Assembly: GCA_017654935.2 (NCBI GenBank)
Contig: CM065697.1
Span: 47,062,763 to 47,126,762, forward strand
DNA: 64,000 bases
Origin: Phymorhynchus buccinoides
Lineage: Eukaryota; Mollusca; Gastropoda; Neogastropoda; Raphitomidae
Direction: 5' to 3'
Of this stretch, positions 1-10,175 are shown in pieces (within the stretch, counting starts at the first letter, position 1; each line of letters starts with the position of its first letter). Under the pieces are notes generated by a model. It saw nothing but the letters and a program-made list of their open reading frames with translations, ran no database searches and had not been told where the DNA came from. The translations under genes were made by a program, and so were the position numbers.

Positions 1-520
1 TGTTTTACAATTATTTGCGACATTCTTTTCATAGGTTTTCCTTGATTTTTTAATTGATTTATTCAATTTATTTATTGATTTTCTATATTTTTTGTATAGG
101 CCAGCCCCTTTTTAATTTTTTAATTTTGTCTGGATGCTATATAAGCTTGACCTTCTTAGTTTGCAGAAATTTTGAATATTGCTTATGTTTCTTTTTAACC
201 TTTTTTAACACTTTTTTTTATTTACCCAAGATGACTTTGAAATCCCAGTGTTGGGCACTGAAACTAGAAGTGTAGCATCCACGTTTTAACCGAGTTTCCC
301 AGGAGAGGCCTTCATCGCATTTTTTACAATGATTGTCAGCTTTTGGAGGGGCCTTGTTCCCCCCCCCCCCCCCCCCCCCCCCCCCCGACTCCCAACCACG
401 CTCAGGAACGGACCCCCCCCCCCCCCCTACCCCACCTCTTCCTTCCTTCTCCACTAGGCCTAAATTGAAAACGCCCCTGAGTTCCCCCATAGAAGTAGTA
501 CCTCGATGGTTCCTTTAATT
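1..520. other. AT-rich stretch with poly-C runs, no gene seen
   Basis: No coding region is convincing here. Two long cytosine runs lie near 361-386 and 413-427. The short open frames across them are Pro- or Gly-rich translations of homopolymers. Confidence 0.6.
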
Positions 521-522
521 AT

Positions 523-860
523 TCTTTACGTCCTCTCGGCCGAAGCCATATGGGACATTACGTTTTATTTTTAGATATTGGAAGAAGGGGGAAGGGGAGA
601 GAAAAAAAGAAGTTTCAGTTTACTTTAGATGTTTATTTTACTGTCTATGGATGTTTATATCTTGAATAAAGGTCAAGGTGTTTCTTTTTATGAGCCATGG
701 CTCGCACTAGACTACTCTGTCTTATATATATATAAAACTCTGCTTTTAGGTAAAATGATTGATTAAAATGAAACTTTTAGCTGCACCCCGCCTGGCGAGA
801 GCCTAGTGATTAAAATTTCAGGACCACTTTGATTTTAAAAGAACAAGTATTTTTAATGAA
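523..860 (+). repeat. Dispersed repeat, family A, copy 1
   Basis: This segment shares several blocks, in order, with the reverse complement of 44085-44405: a GACGTCCTCT-like start, a block around CTTGAATAAAGGTCAAGG, the block GAGCCATGGCTCGCAC followed by TAGACTACTCTG, and an end reading TTAAAATTTCAGGACCAC. A third, partial copy is at 46190-46420. No coding capacity is visible. The class is unknown. Confidence 0.6.
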
Positions 861-1690
861 TTTTTTTTTTTTTTTTAATTCCAACAAAGGTCAAACGAGT
901 ATATTTACATATTTTTGTTTTTATTGAACTTTTTTAATGAAAATTCTCGTTTTAAAAAGGTTTCCACTAAAAGTGGAAAACTATTTGTACAAGGTTAAAA
1001 GATGATACGTCAATTATTTTTATAAAAGATGAGAAAATATTAAGAGATGGGAGAAACTAGGGTCCCTAAATAGATTCAAAAACTTATATACAAACTGATT
1101 GCCACCACAGACTCTAAAAGGCACTAACAAATTTTGGCCGAGTCTGGGCAGAAAAAGTTATATGGACCCTATGTTTCAAAATGTTAATGAAGTTTAAAAC
1201 TTTGTTTAAGAGCGTAATTTGTTATTAAAATATCTTTAAAATTTATGAATTTTAAAACTGGTGGTTCCAGACGGAGATAGTTAACGATTCCTACTTGTTT
1301 AGGTCGGGGGGAGGGAGGTAGAGGGACCCTCCTCGATGGTTCCACCCCTTGTGTTGGATTTATAAAATTGTCTACCTTGATTAGGCTAATGCTGCGCCAC
1401 CAACAAGGAAGAACACGAAAGCTCGCCTAGCTGCTTTCTAGGCCTAGGCCTACAACATCATCCGATTCCGGCCTGTGTCATCTGTTTGGTACGTGTAGTA
1501 GAATATGATTGTCTGTGCGTTTTACCATCATAATTATGGTCTAGTGTTACCCCTTAGTTAATTCACAGTGCAATACTAACACTGTAAGTTATTCGGTGAC
1601 TTTTTTGGGGGCCTACATTGGAATGTTTAGTTACGAATAGTAACGGGATTTCCCGCTAAAGAGTGCCCGTTTGTCTAAATCTTTCTCCTC
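861..1690. other. Intergenic DNA, nothing recognised
   Basis: AT-rich unique-looking sequence with no open frame of note, no splice-flanked exon and no repeat that I can match elsewhere in the window. Confidence 0.5.
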
Positions 1691-1699
1691 TTTCCTTCT

Positions 1700-1750
1700 G
1701 CACACACACACGCACACGCGCACACACACACGCACACGCACGCACACACA

Positions 1751-1793
<43 letters not shown>

Positions 1794-1803
1794 TGACGCA
1801 CGC

Positions 1804-1840
<37 letters not shown>

Positions 1841-1855
1841 GACACACACACACTC
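1700..1855. repeat. (AC)n microsatellite with CG-containing interruptions
   Basis: Long alternating purine/pyrimidine tract on the + strand, interrupted by CGCACG-type units. All three frames of the opposite strand are open as Cys-Val repeats, which is an artefact of the dinucleotide. Confidence 0.95.
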
Positions 1856-1989
1856 AACAGTCTAATGAGCTTAAAACAATCAGGATCCAGGGATTTAGAT
1901 GGAATCGATGGCAACATTATAAAACTAGCAGCACCTGCTATTGCTGACAAACTTACATATATTTATAATCTGTGCATAGATAAGGGTCA

Positions 1990-2390
1990 AGATGTGCCCC
2001 CCCCCCCCCCCCTACATTTCTCCATTAATTGTATTTTTCTGTTATTGCCTTTCTTACCATACATAAAGCTGTATTTTAGGAACATTTTCACCAAATTATC
2101 TTTTTGGAATACTAACCCTAACCCTAACCCTAGCCCTAACCCTAACCCTACCCCCCACCCTATAAGACGGAAAAACGCAACGAACCACAACTGTGATAAA
2201 TCGCGGTGTACTGCAGTACATAGTGGGGGGTAGGGTTAGGTTTAGGGCTAGGGTTAGGGCTAGGGTTAGTATTCCAAAAAGGTTATTAGCTAAAAATGTT
2301 CATAAAATACAGCTTTATGTATGGTAAGAAAGGCAAAAACGGAAAAAAATAGAATTAACCGAGAAATGAAGGGGAGGTGGCACTTCTAAA
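1990..2390. mobile_element. Fold-back element carrying telomere-like repeats
   Basis: Two arms are inverted copies of each other. The left arm runs from the C-run at 1997 through TTGCCTTTCTTACCATACAT to CTTTTTGGAATACTAACCC, and the right arm repeats this in reverse complement to about 2390. Inside the arms are CCCTAA repeats (about 2113-2153) facing TTAGGG repeats (about 2228-2270). The centre carries the palindrome TGTACTGCAGTACA-like core. A second member of the family is at 24960-25325, where the telomere-like blocks are absent. No transposase is encoded. Confidence 0.75.
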
Positions 2391-3505
2391 GTTATACCTT
2401 TCTACAAATCAGGTGATCGTGCCAGTCCCTCTAACTATCGCCCAATTTATCACTTCTGACGAAACCACTTGAAAAACACGTAAAATTTATTTGTGTAAGC
2501 ATTTAAACCGATACAGTACACCTCGCTTCTAGTAAAGTGCAGGGGAGCAAGGCTTTTCCTTTACTATAACAGGTTTTTCTTATAAACGATGTTCGGATAT
2601 AGTAAAGTTTTGATTATATTTTTTATCTTATCCAATGACGTTTTTCAAAGTCAAAGCTAACGTAAAATACTAAATGTAAACCCATCCTACCCCTTCCTCA
2701 TACGGTTTGAGGTCCAAAAAGGTGATTGGGTTTATACATAGTATATTTCCCTGTGCACAAAACAAAACTAGCTGTAAAAGCATATAGTGTACAACCTCTA
2801 ACTTCCAGAATCGCCTTTGAATCTATTCATGCATGCACACGCACGTGCGTGCGCGCACATGCACACACCGTGACCGAACAGTTTGCCTGTGAACATTTTG
2901 CCTACAGACACTTTGCCTACGGACATTATGCCTGATAATAGATTATCATGCCTGCAATAAAATATCGCATTTTCGTGATGCTACAGCAAAACCCGGTTAT
3001 AAGAAAATCGAAGGGAGATATATATTTTTTTTCTTTCTTATATCCGGGTTTTGTTATAAAAGAAAACATTTTTTTTTCTTTCTTATAACCGAGCTGAATG
3101 AGAGAAAAAAGAGAAAAAAAATAAAATAAAAGACAAACAGAAACATAAAAAAAAACAAAAAAACGCTTTTACATAATGTGGTGCATGAAAAAAATGCAAA
3201 ACAAAGTAGGAAAAAAAGAAAGAACAGAACAGAAAATTAAAAACAAAAATGAAGGCAGACGTGGTGTGAGTTGCATGATAGCGAGCAAGATAGCGGAGAG
3301 CAGATGAATGAGTGGGTGTGGTGTGAGAGTAACATGTTTGTTTAAATGTAAATTTCTGTTTCTTGTTTTTAATCAATATTCTAATTTGGATGTATAACTT
3401 ACTTTACACAGTGGAAGACAATATTGTATTTGCGTTTGTACAATGCCAATGAACAATAAGGAAACTTGCGACCTATGACTCATGTTTTACATCATAAAAT
3501 CAAAA

Positions 3506-4770
3506 TACAGCAAAACTCGGTTATAAGAAAATCGAAGGGAGATGATGTTTTGCTTATTACCATATCCAAGTTTTCTTATATCCGAAACTCAGATATAAGA
3601 AAACATTTTGATTTTTTTCCCCTTATAAACAAATTGAATGGAGGAAAAGGGAAAAGAGAAAAGAAAAAGAAAAGAAAAGAAAGGCAGAAAAAACTGGAAG
3701 AGAAAATCCTTTTTCCTAATTTGATGCATGTGTTGCATCATAAAATCAAAATAGTCTACTAAGAAGAAGATTTAAAGGTGCCTACAACAACTTAACTAAG
3801 AAGCCTTTTTTTGGTCTTTTTACTGTTATCAAATGCGTACCCCTTCACCTTTCTTGTACTGAATTATTACCATTTACTGTCCACCCATGCAGCTTTTCAT
3901 CGATCGTTTGCTTTTGTTTATGTCCACATATTCAGTTATTTGTATGTATCTTCTTAAAGAAATGATTACCTTTTCCTCTCTGCCATTGCTGCTGAAAATG
4001 TAAGGATGGACAGTCTCTCTACCACCAACACAAAAGTACTCATATTTTTTTCTTCTGCTCAACATTTATTTTGCACAGAATACTGAAGGAAAGTATAGAA
4101 TAAAGGAACAAAAACAACATCAATTAGTCTTGTAATCAAGTGCCTGCACTGTTTAGAATGTCTGTGACACAACTGGTATGAGGTAAACTTTCCCTTTTTG
4201 GAACTTCAATTTTCTCGGAACATCCTTTCAGTTCAGGTCCAATTCACTTTTAAAGACACACTGACCCAACACGATTAAATCCCTTGTTTTTTTCTGGGTA
4301 GCTGTGACCCACATACAAATCCCCCCAACTTCAAATGGAGGCTGCTCTTTAAAATGTTTCGTTTTCAATGTAGGGGCATTTGTATGGGAGTCAAACCTGA
4401 TAAAAACAAGATTTTGTACCAGCTATAAGAAGGAAAACACGCGGAACCTGTGATTTTGACACGTGATCTGGTGGGTCTTTAAGAAAATGTCGTCAATGGT
4501 AATTTGCTTATAAGTAAATAGAACTCGCTTATAAGAAAATGAACTGCAAACCAACTCACTTGTATGACATAATTTTCTTATATCCAAGTTTCCATTGCGG
4601 ATGGGAGAAAAAATTTGCTTGCTTATAACCGAGTTTTCTTATAAGCGAGTTTCTTATATCCCAGTTTTGATCATAGATAAGAAAGAAGAATTTCGGCAGG
4701 GAATTTTTTTTTGCTTCATTGTTAGCGAGTTTTCTTTTAAGCGAGTTTCTTATAAGTGGATTCGGCTGTA
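3506..4770. mobile_element. Inner pogo-like non-autonomous element
   Basis: The left terminus TACAGCAAAACTCGGTTATA (3506) matches the reverse complement of the right terminus, which reads TACAGCCGAATCCACTTATA (ends 4770), and both continue with AGAAA. Both ends are TA, as expected for the superfamily. The interior is non-coding and holds a TTAA-bounded segment at 4254-4478. Confidence 0.5.
4254..4478. mobile_element. Possible TTAA-flanked short element
   Basis: TTAA lies directly on both sides (4250-4253 and 4479-4482). The right end reads CACGTGATCTGGTGGGTCT, which is shared with copies ending near 7970 and 42845. The left end matches its reverse complement only partly (AGACACACTGACCC against AGACCCACCAGATC). 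TTAA targets are characteristic of piggyBac-type transposition. No coding sequence is present. Confidence 0.4.
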
Positions 4771-5140
4771 TATATATTTTTTTTCTTATTCATTTTTTTC
4801 CACTAAGTAATGAGGGGGAAGAAACATGTTTTTGAGTGCCTTTCAATTTCGTTGATGAAGGTGGGTAGAGTAGTGAGACTGTGACGTATACATTGATGAC
4901 GTATTTACAAAGGTCACGAAGAGGACATTTTTTTTTTTATTGTAACCCAGGAGCCAGTCCTGTGGGGAACCAAAAGTAACTTTACTATAGCATTTAAAAA
5001 AAAAATTTATAACCGAGTTGCTACTATCGGAGGTCTATTTAGTAATAAAACAGTAGACCTTTGGCCGGGAACCAGTGCTTTCCTTTACTGTAACCGAAAT
5101 TTCTTATAACCGAGTTTATTATAAACGGGGAGTACTGTAT

Positions 5141-6546
5141 AACCTACTTCATGAAAATAACCAATCAGGTTTTCGTGAAAATCACTCGTGTCACACGTCC
5201 CTCATTCAGCTTATTGATAGATGTCTTTCTAATATTAACAATAATGATTTTACTGGAATTCTTTTTCATTGACTTTGCCAAGGCATTCGATGTTATCAAT
5301 CATTCCCTCTTAGTAAGAAAAGTCAAACTTTACTAAATGGCCGACCAAGCCCTAATATTCCTTACCTCTTTTCTTAGCAATCGTCATCAGCTTGTCGAAG
5401 TCGGATCAAAAAGATCAGCACTACTCCCAATTAAGTTTGGTGTTCCTCAGGGCTCAGTATTAGGACCTCTCTTGTTTCCCCTATATATCAATGACTTGCC
5501 ACTGCATCTACAATGCTCTTCTGAAATGTTTACAGTCCTGTAATGACAACCCCAATAATTTGGTTAGTGATCTCAAGAACAATGTTGATAAATTAATGAC
5601 ATGGACTAAAAAGAACCATATGGCATTAAATGCTACTAAAACAAAATGCATGTATCAAAAAAGACAGAAAATGACGACGAAAATGGAGTTTTACGTCCTC
5701 TTGGGTCTGAATCAGACACATATGGGACATTTGTAAATACAAATATGGTGGGAACAATACTGGAGGCAATGCCCGGAGGCAGTACGAAACCAGTAAAGTC
5801 ACGATTTTTTTTATTAATACAGATAGCTGTAGCGGTGACCACGCCTCGGTTAAACCTCATCGACTATGGCACCGCCACAAGTGGTGAGACAGAAAATGAG
5901 CTCTCCATTCCCACGTTTATACATTCAAGATCAATTAAAGATAGAAGAAGTGACATCACATAACGTCTTAGGCGTTACTGTCAATATTGATTTATTATGG
6001 TCTGATCATATTTCTTATCTTGGCAAACGAATTTCAAAAAGGATATATCAGCTTGCAAAAATAAAAAAGTTTTTGAATCTCCACTCGCGAAAGTTGTTCT
6101 TCTATGCTCACATCTTATCTCTTAGACTTCTAAATTATGCATCTACTCTTTTGGACAATACCAGTGAAACCAATCTGAAACACATGTCATTTGCATAAAC
6201 TAGTTATAAAATTAGTTCTGTTAAAATCCAACACCTTGACGGCTAATGAATACAAAACATAAACTATTTTACACTAAAAGACAGGCTACATTTTAACAAA
6301 TGCCTTTGCATGTACAACATGGTGAATGAAGTCCCTTCTAAGAAAATTATTGACAGTTTTACCATCAACCCAAATCGACATACTAATTCACTCTCCTTTC
6401 CCAGACCCCGAAATAATTTATACAAGTCTAGTTTTGTTTACTCAGGGGGTACAGCATGGAATAATCTATCTTATTCTTTAAAATTGTGTCCTTCAAGACA
6501 AGCTTTTAAAAAGGCCCTTAAAAAGACTATGATTGAAGCCTTGTAA
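5141..6546 (+). pseudogene. Dead non-LTR retrotransposon (LINE) reverse transcriptase, 3' part
   Basis: Translated pieces in shifting frames give the RT order expected for CR1/Jockey-type LINEs: an NQSGFRENHSC block near 5160, DFAKAFDVINHSLL near 5273-5310, GVPQGSVLGPLL near 5440-5475 with YINDLP after it, then a thumb-like region and a C-terminal TAWNNLSYSLKLCPS block ending at 6546. There is a stop at about 5334, several frameshifts, and a SINE inserted at 5675-5886. Where the catalytic F/YADD box should follow YINDLP, the sequence reads MFTVL, so the acidic pair appears to be deleted. It cannot be active. The 5' half (endonuclease) is missing. Confidence 0.85.
5675..5886 (-). mobile_element. 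SINE-like retroposon, family S1, inserted in the LINE
   Basis: The 212-bp insert is flanked by perfect 13-bp direct repeats AGACAGAAAATGA (5662-5674 and 5887-5899), a target-site duplication typical of LINE-assisted retroposition. Its body contains GGTGGGAACAATACTGGAGG and, on the minus strand, ends with a GAGGACGTAAAAC motif. Other copies are at 6633-6864, 7800-7925, 42918-42985, 46375-46420, 47755-47800 and 48724-48883. The strand given assumes the GACGTAAAAC end is 3'. Confidence 0.85.
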
Positions 6547-6632
6547 AATAACCAATGCTACTTGTCAAAATAAAGGCTTTGTGGGTCGTATCTACATAAT
6601 ATATTCCATTAATTTGTTATGTTCCTTATTGG

Positions 6633-6864
6633 GTTAATGATTACATAATTATATATTACGGTTGTAGCGGTACCCAAGGAGGTTAAACCGAGGCGTGGTT
6701 ACTGCTACACTTATTTGTAGTGTTAAAAAATTCAGGACTTTACTGGTGTTGCACTGCCTTCGGGCATTGCCTCCAGTATCGTTCCCACCATCTTTGTATT
6801 TAGAAATGTCCCATGATATATGTGTCTGTTCCAGACCGAGAGGACGTAAAACACCATTTTTCGT
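6633..6864 (+). mobile_element. SINE-like retroposon, family S1, second copy
   Basis: Perfect 13-bp direct repeats TGTTCCTTATTGG flank the insert (6620-6632 and 6865-6877). The interior is the reverse complement of the copy at 5675-5886, including CACTGCCTTCGGGCATTGCC and the end GAGGACGTAAAACACC. The element lies just downstream of the LINE coding remnant. Confidence 0.85.
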
Positions 6865-6965
6865 TGTTCCTTATTGGCACCCTGTAAACTAATCAATGAT
6901 GTTTATCAACATGAGGGCTTTGTGGGTCAATAATATAATATTATAAGTGTTATTTTCCATTTGAA

Positions 6966-7079
6966 GGGGGGGGGGGGGGGGGGGGGGGATTCTAGTGATC
7001 TATCTCTTTTTTTTCTTTTCCGCTTTACACCTGAGTGGTTTTACGGGTTCTCTCTGCATTTGTAAGTTAGATTTTTTGC

Positions 7080-7139
<60 letters not shown>
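6966..7139. repeat. Poly-G run and (CT)n microsatellite
   Basis: A run of about 20 G starts at 6967, and an uninterrupted CT tract covers about 7085-7139. Confidence 0.9.
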
Positions 7140-7142
<3 letters not shown>

Positions 7143-7501
7143 CACACTGACTATCAGGCTCCTTTTTATTTTTCTCTTCTCTATGACGGTGTCTCTATCA
7201 GCGTCTATGTCTCAATCTTTTTTTTCTTGTCCCACCTCTTGCTCTCTCCCTTTCAAACTATGATTGCATTTCTATTTATATTTTGTACATAATGTATTTG
7301 CTAGTCATGATTTATGTATGATTTGTTTTTGATATTTGTTCATTGTGCTTTGGTTCCTTACGCCAATTTTCATTGTTGATCTTTACATTTTATTTGATTC
7401 AGTATGTTTTTTTCTTTTCATGACGACAGGATGAAAAAAAGCTTGTAACTTACTTTTATCGTCAATAAAGATAATTTTGACTTGACTTGACTTGACTTGA
7501 C
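7140..7501 (+). mobile_element. LINE 3' end with (ACTTG)n tail
   Basis: Non-coding AT-rich sequence ends in GTCAATAAAGATAATTTTGA followed by four units of CTTGA. A polyadenylation-like AATAAA just before a short tandem tail is the usual 3' terminus of non-LTR retrotransposons. No RT coding sequence is attached. Confidence 0.5.
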
Positions 7502-7737
7502 CAGGGGCAGTCCAAATGATTCGTAGGGGGGGGGGGGGGGGGTGTCCGCCGGCCAGGGAGCTGGGGATTAATGGGCAATGCCCTTTGGGGGGCCCAGAGG
7601 GCGAAGCCTCCAGAAAATTATGCAATCATAGAGAGTAAAGGCTTAAGGCACAAATCGAGTAATTTTCTTACACCCTTGTATGGGGTACATCTTGGGTAGA
7701 GGGGGTCTGGAAACCCAGGAACCCAGAGCCGCCCCTG
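7502..7737. mobile_element. Possible hAT-like non-autonomous element
   Basis: The left end CAGGGGCAGTCC and the reverse complement of the right end, CAGGGGCGGCTCTGGG, share the CAGGGG-C-G pattern common at hAT termini. The interior has a G-run and no coding sequence. The flanking 8-mers (GACTTGAC and CACACCAC) do not match, so the expected 8-bp duplication is not seen. Confidence 0.4.
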
Positions 7738-7799
7738 CACACCACACAGAGAAAGAGTTAATGCTTAATGCTTAATGCGTGAGTTGGATGATGGTATTA

Positions 7800-7985
7800 T
7801 AGCGGTCCCCGGGGCCACACCCCGACCGCTCTGCCCTTCATTTACCGCATTGCCTCCAGTATTGTTCCCACCATCTTTGTGTTTAAAAATGCCCCATGGT
7901 CGAAAGACCGCAGAGGGCGTAAAATCATATTTTCACTTCATATTCACAATCGTGATTTTGAATCGTGACGTGGCGGGTCTTTAAC
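7800..7985 (+). repeat. SINE family S1 fragment joined to TTAA-family end
   Basis: The block GCATTGCCTCCAGTATTGTT through CGCAGAGGGCGTAAAATC matches family S1. It continues into GTGACGTGGCGGGTCT followed by TTAA, the right end of the TTAA-flanked family seen at 4478 and 42845. It looks like a mosaic of two repeats. Confidence 0.6.
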
Positions 7986-8129
7986 AAATTAAAAGCAATT
8001 GCAGATTGTACAGAAAAAATGTATTCAAAGAAGGTTTAGTCGTGTAGATTAAAACTAAGGCCCAGCGGCTAGGCGCTATGTTCTCCAGAATAATTCCAGA
8101 TCAATCTTTGCAAAAGATCTTATTAAATG

Positions 8130-8578
8130 CTTGGTGTGTGTGTGTGCGCGCGCGCGAGTGCACATGTATGTGTGTGTTGGTGGGTGGGTGATCATACTTA
8201 AAGAGATAGATATACTTGTCTGTGATATTCTTAATGTTTTCTGTGAATTTTCGATGGATAATTATTTTCAGCCTATGAGGATCGTTGGATACTCAGTGCA
8301 TGTTCAGATGTGTGTGTGTATGTGTGTGTGCATGCGTGCACTTGCTTGCATGTGTGTGTGTGTGAGCGTGCATGCATGTGTGGGTGTGGGTGTGGGTTTG
8401 ATAACTTTGTTTTATGTTTATTACATGTGCTTTTATCTTATTTTACAAACGTTCTCTTCTGTACAGATCCTAATAGTATGTTATAAAAATGTCTTGTTTG
8501 TTTTCATTCTTTATGTGCATGCCGAATAACAAATTTCTTTACTTTGGAGAGAATAAAAATTTGGAATTGGAATTGAAA
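8130..8578 (+). mobile_element. Truncated retroposon, family G, with internal (GT)n
   Basis: From about 8190 the sequence parallels 20960-21331: GTGATATTCTTAATGTTTTC, TTATTTTCAGCCTATGAGGA, then a GT tract, TTACATGTGCTTTTAT, TTATGTGCATGC, and a tail built from GGAATTGGAATTG. The copy at 20384 is about 950 bp, so this one is 5'-truncated. The shared 3' end and simple tail suggest a LINE 3' region or a SINE. Confidence 0.65.
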
Positions 8579-8634
8579 AAGGAACATAATATGTATTGCG
8601 AAAAATTAATTACATAATTATGTATTGCGAAAAA

Positions 8635-8765
8635 TAGAAGCTTGAAGTTAAACCAAGTAAAAGTAAAGTGGTTGTGTTTCATGGAAGCAATACTCTTTTG
8701 AATGAAAAACAAGAGGTTCTCAAATAAAAATTAGTTGGGTATTGAGTTTAACTGCGAAATGTGTG
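8635..8765 (+). pseudogene. LINE reverse transcriptase fragment
   Basis: One frame reads LEVKPSKSKVVVFHG, which is the conserved block after the catalytic box of LINE reverse transcriptases (the N-x-x-K-T/S-K-x-x-x-F region). It is too short to classify and is followed by stops. Confidence 0.5.
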
Positions 8766-8862
8766 AAATTTGAGATGAATGTCATTGTATTATAATGTCC
8801 AAACTTTTATGATCTTTGTAAAAAAAGAAAGATAATTCCTAATAGATATTTGAAATCCAAAC

Positions 8863-9010
8863 TGTGTTGGGTTTCGTTTTAATGTATATGTTTCGTTAAT
8901 AAGACAAAACTCTCTAGGAATAAAGAGGCTTTTGGTTCACCTCCATAATGGCCGTCATGTGCTGTACGTGAGTCTGCAAACATAATCTTCTCCATCCTAT
9001 AGTCTACTAT
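8863..9010 (+). repeat. 5' LTR of the Ty3/Gypsy element
   Basis: Starts TGTGTTGGGTTTCG and matches 13647-13794 with three differences. The shared segment ends at CTACTAT, about 20 bp before the primer-binding-like site, so the true LTR may extend to about 9029 with the 3' copy truncated. Confidence 0.9.
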
Positions 9011-9029
9011 AGATGTAGTCAGCTATAGT

Positions 9030-9040
9030 TGGTGTCAGAG
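9030..9040 (+). promoter_or_regulatory. Primer-binding-site-like sequence
   Basis: TGGTGTCAGAG just downstream of the 5' LTR begins with TGG, the complement of the tRNA CCA end. TGGTGTCAG-type sites are used by several Gypsy elements and are usually assigned to tRNA-Leu. The assignment is from memory of the family. Confidence 0.55.
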
Positions 9041-9088
9041 TAAAGTCAAGTTATTATTCTTTCATAGGGTAGTGATATTTTCCTTGAA

Positions 9089-9890
9089 ATGGCGAAATTC
9101 ATCCCTCCTGAACCACTCGACTTTTCTAGGCCTTCCATGTGGCCAGAATGGAAGGAAATATTCTCCCGGTTCTGGACAGCCACCAAGCTCAAGGCAGAGG
9201 TGGGGGACGTTCAGGTCAGCACTCTCATCTACGAGGGAAGAGAGGCTGAGAAGATTTTTTCATCATTCAGCTTTCCCCAACAGGCAGAGGGACGGCCAGA
9301 CCCAAGAGACAATTACGATCTTGTTCTAGGGAAATGACAGCCACTTCATCCCAAAAAGGAATGTTATCCACGAAAGGGCCAAATTCTATGGTTGTAACCA
9401 GCAACTGGGCGAATCAGTGGAACAGTTCCTCCGGGCACTGCATGATCTTGCTACAACATGCAACTTTGGGCAGAGAGAAGAGGAAGACATTCGAGACTGT
9501 CTGGTTCTGGGACTACTTGATAAAGAGGTTTCGCAGAAACTCCAGCTTGAAGCAGAACTTACCCTGAGGACAGCAGTTGACACGGCCCGCCACCATGAGC
9601 TAATAAAAGCTCAACTGCAGGACCAGCGCAGCAAAAGTGTTGACGCAGCCAGAAATGAAAACAACCCACGTAACTTCAGGGGAAGAGGAGCACGTGGAGA
9701 TGAGCGAAGTGGATATGCAGAGGAACCACAGCGGCAGTGTGGCAATTGCGGACGACGCCACAATCGAGACAGCTGCCCGGCAAAGGACGACATTGCAAGA
9801 AATGCAACAAACTCAACCACTTTGCAACCGTATGCAGATCGAAAAACGTGCACGAAGTAACAGATCGAACTACAGATGAGGAAGAAATGG
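9089..9890 (+). pseudogene. gag: gag remnant of the Ty3/Gypsy element
   Basis: The start ATG at 9089 opens a capsid-like frame (MAKFIPPEPLDF) that stops at 9337. The reading continues one frame over (about 9340-9790) through EQFLRALHDLATTCNFG and a basic RGRGAR stretch to the first zinc knuckle CGNCGRRHNRDSC. The second knuckle CKKCNKLNHFATVC lies in the original frame from about 9795. At least two frameshifts, near 9335 and 9785, therefore break it. In intact relatives the product forms the particle core and binds RNA through these knuckles. Confidence 0.85.
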
Positions 9891-10175
9891 ACCAAACGTT
9901 CAGCCTTGGAGCAGTCCACAGTATAGGTGAAGCATCTGCACGTGAACCGCCATGGACTGTGAACCTTGACTTCTGTGGGCGGAGTACAGTCTTCAAGATA
10001 GACACCAGCGCTGATGTATCGGTCATATCTAAATTGATGTTCAACACGCTGAGACCAAAACCAGAGCTGAAGAAATCACCACTCTGCGGGTCCAGGTGGA
10101 GTCATAAACAATGAAGGCAAGTTCCTAGCCACGGTACGTCACCATGGCAAGTCCCATAGCTTCAAATGTTTTGTA
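9890..10175 (+). pseudogene. Aspartic protease region of pol, frameshifted
   Basis: One frame contains VFKIDTSADVSVIS near 9990-10032. This matches the retropepsin active-site block, but the usual DTGA reads DTSA. The frame runs into a stop at 10114, while the matching continuation (from GPGGVINNEGKF) lies in the RT frame, so a frameshift sits near 10085. Protease would normally cleave Gag-Pol. Confidence 0.8.

Larger units (their letters stand above)
2512..5139. mobile_element. Composite of pogo/Tigger-like terminal inverted repeats
   Basis: The left end reads TACAGTACACCTCGCTTCTA and the right end, in reverse complement, TACAGTACTCCCCGTTTATA. Between them many copies of a motif like CTCGGTTATAAGAAAA occur in both orientations, with AG-rich filler. 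TIRs built from such motifs are typical of non-autonomous pogo/Tigger (Tc1/mariner superfamily) elements. A partial left TIR at 2982, the inner element at 3506-4770 and the right end abutting the LINE at 5140 suggest nested insertions. No transposase frame survives. Confidence 0.55.

Noticed and set aside
1631..1950. Three Cys/Val-rich frames on the minus strand
   Set aside because: Direct translation of an (AC)n microsatellite; similar artefacts occur at 25862-26210, 26877-27430, 27767-28038 and 46478-46856.
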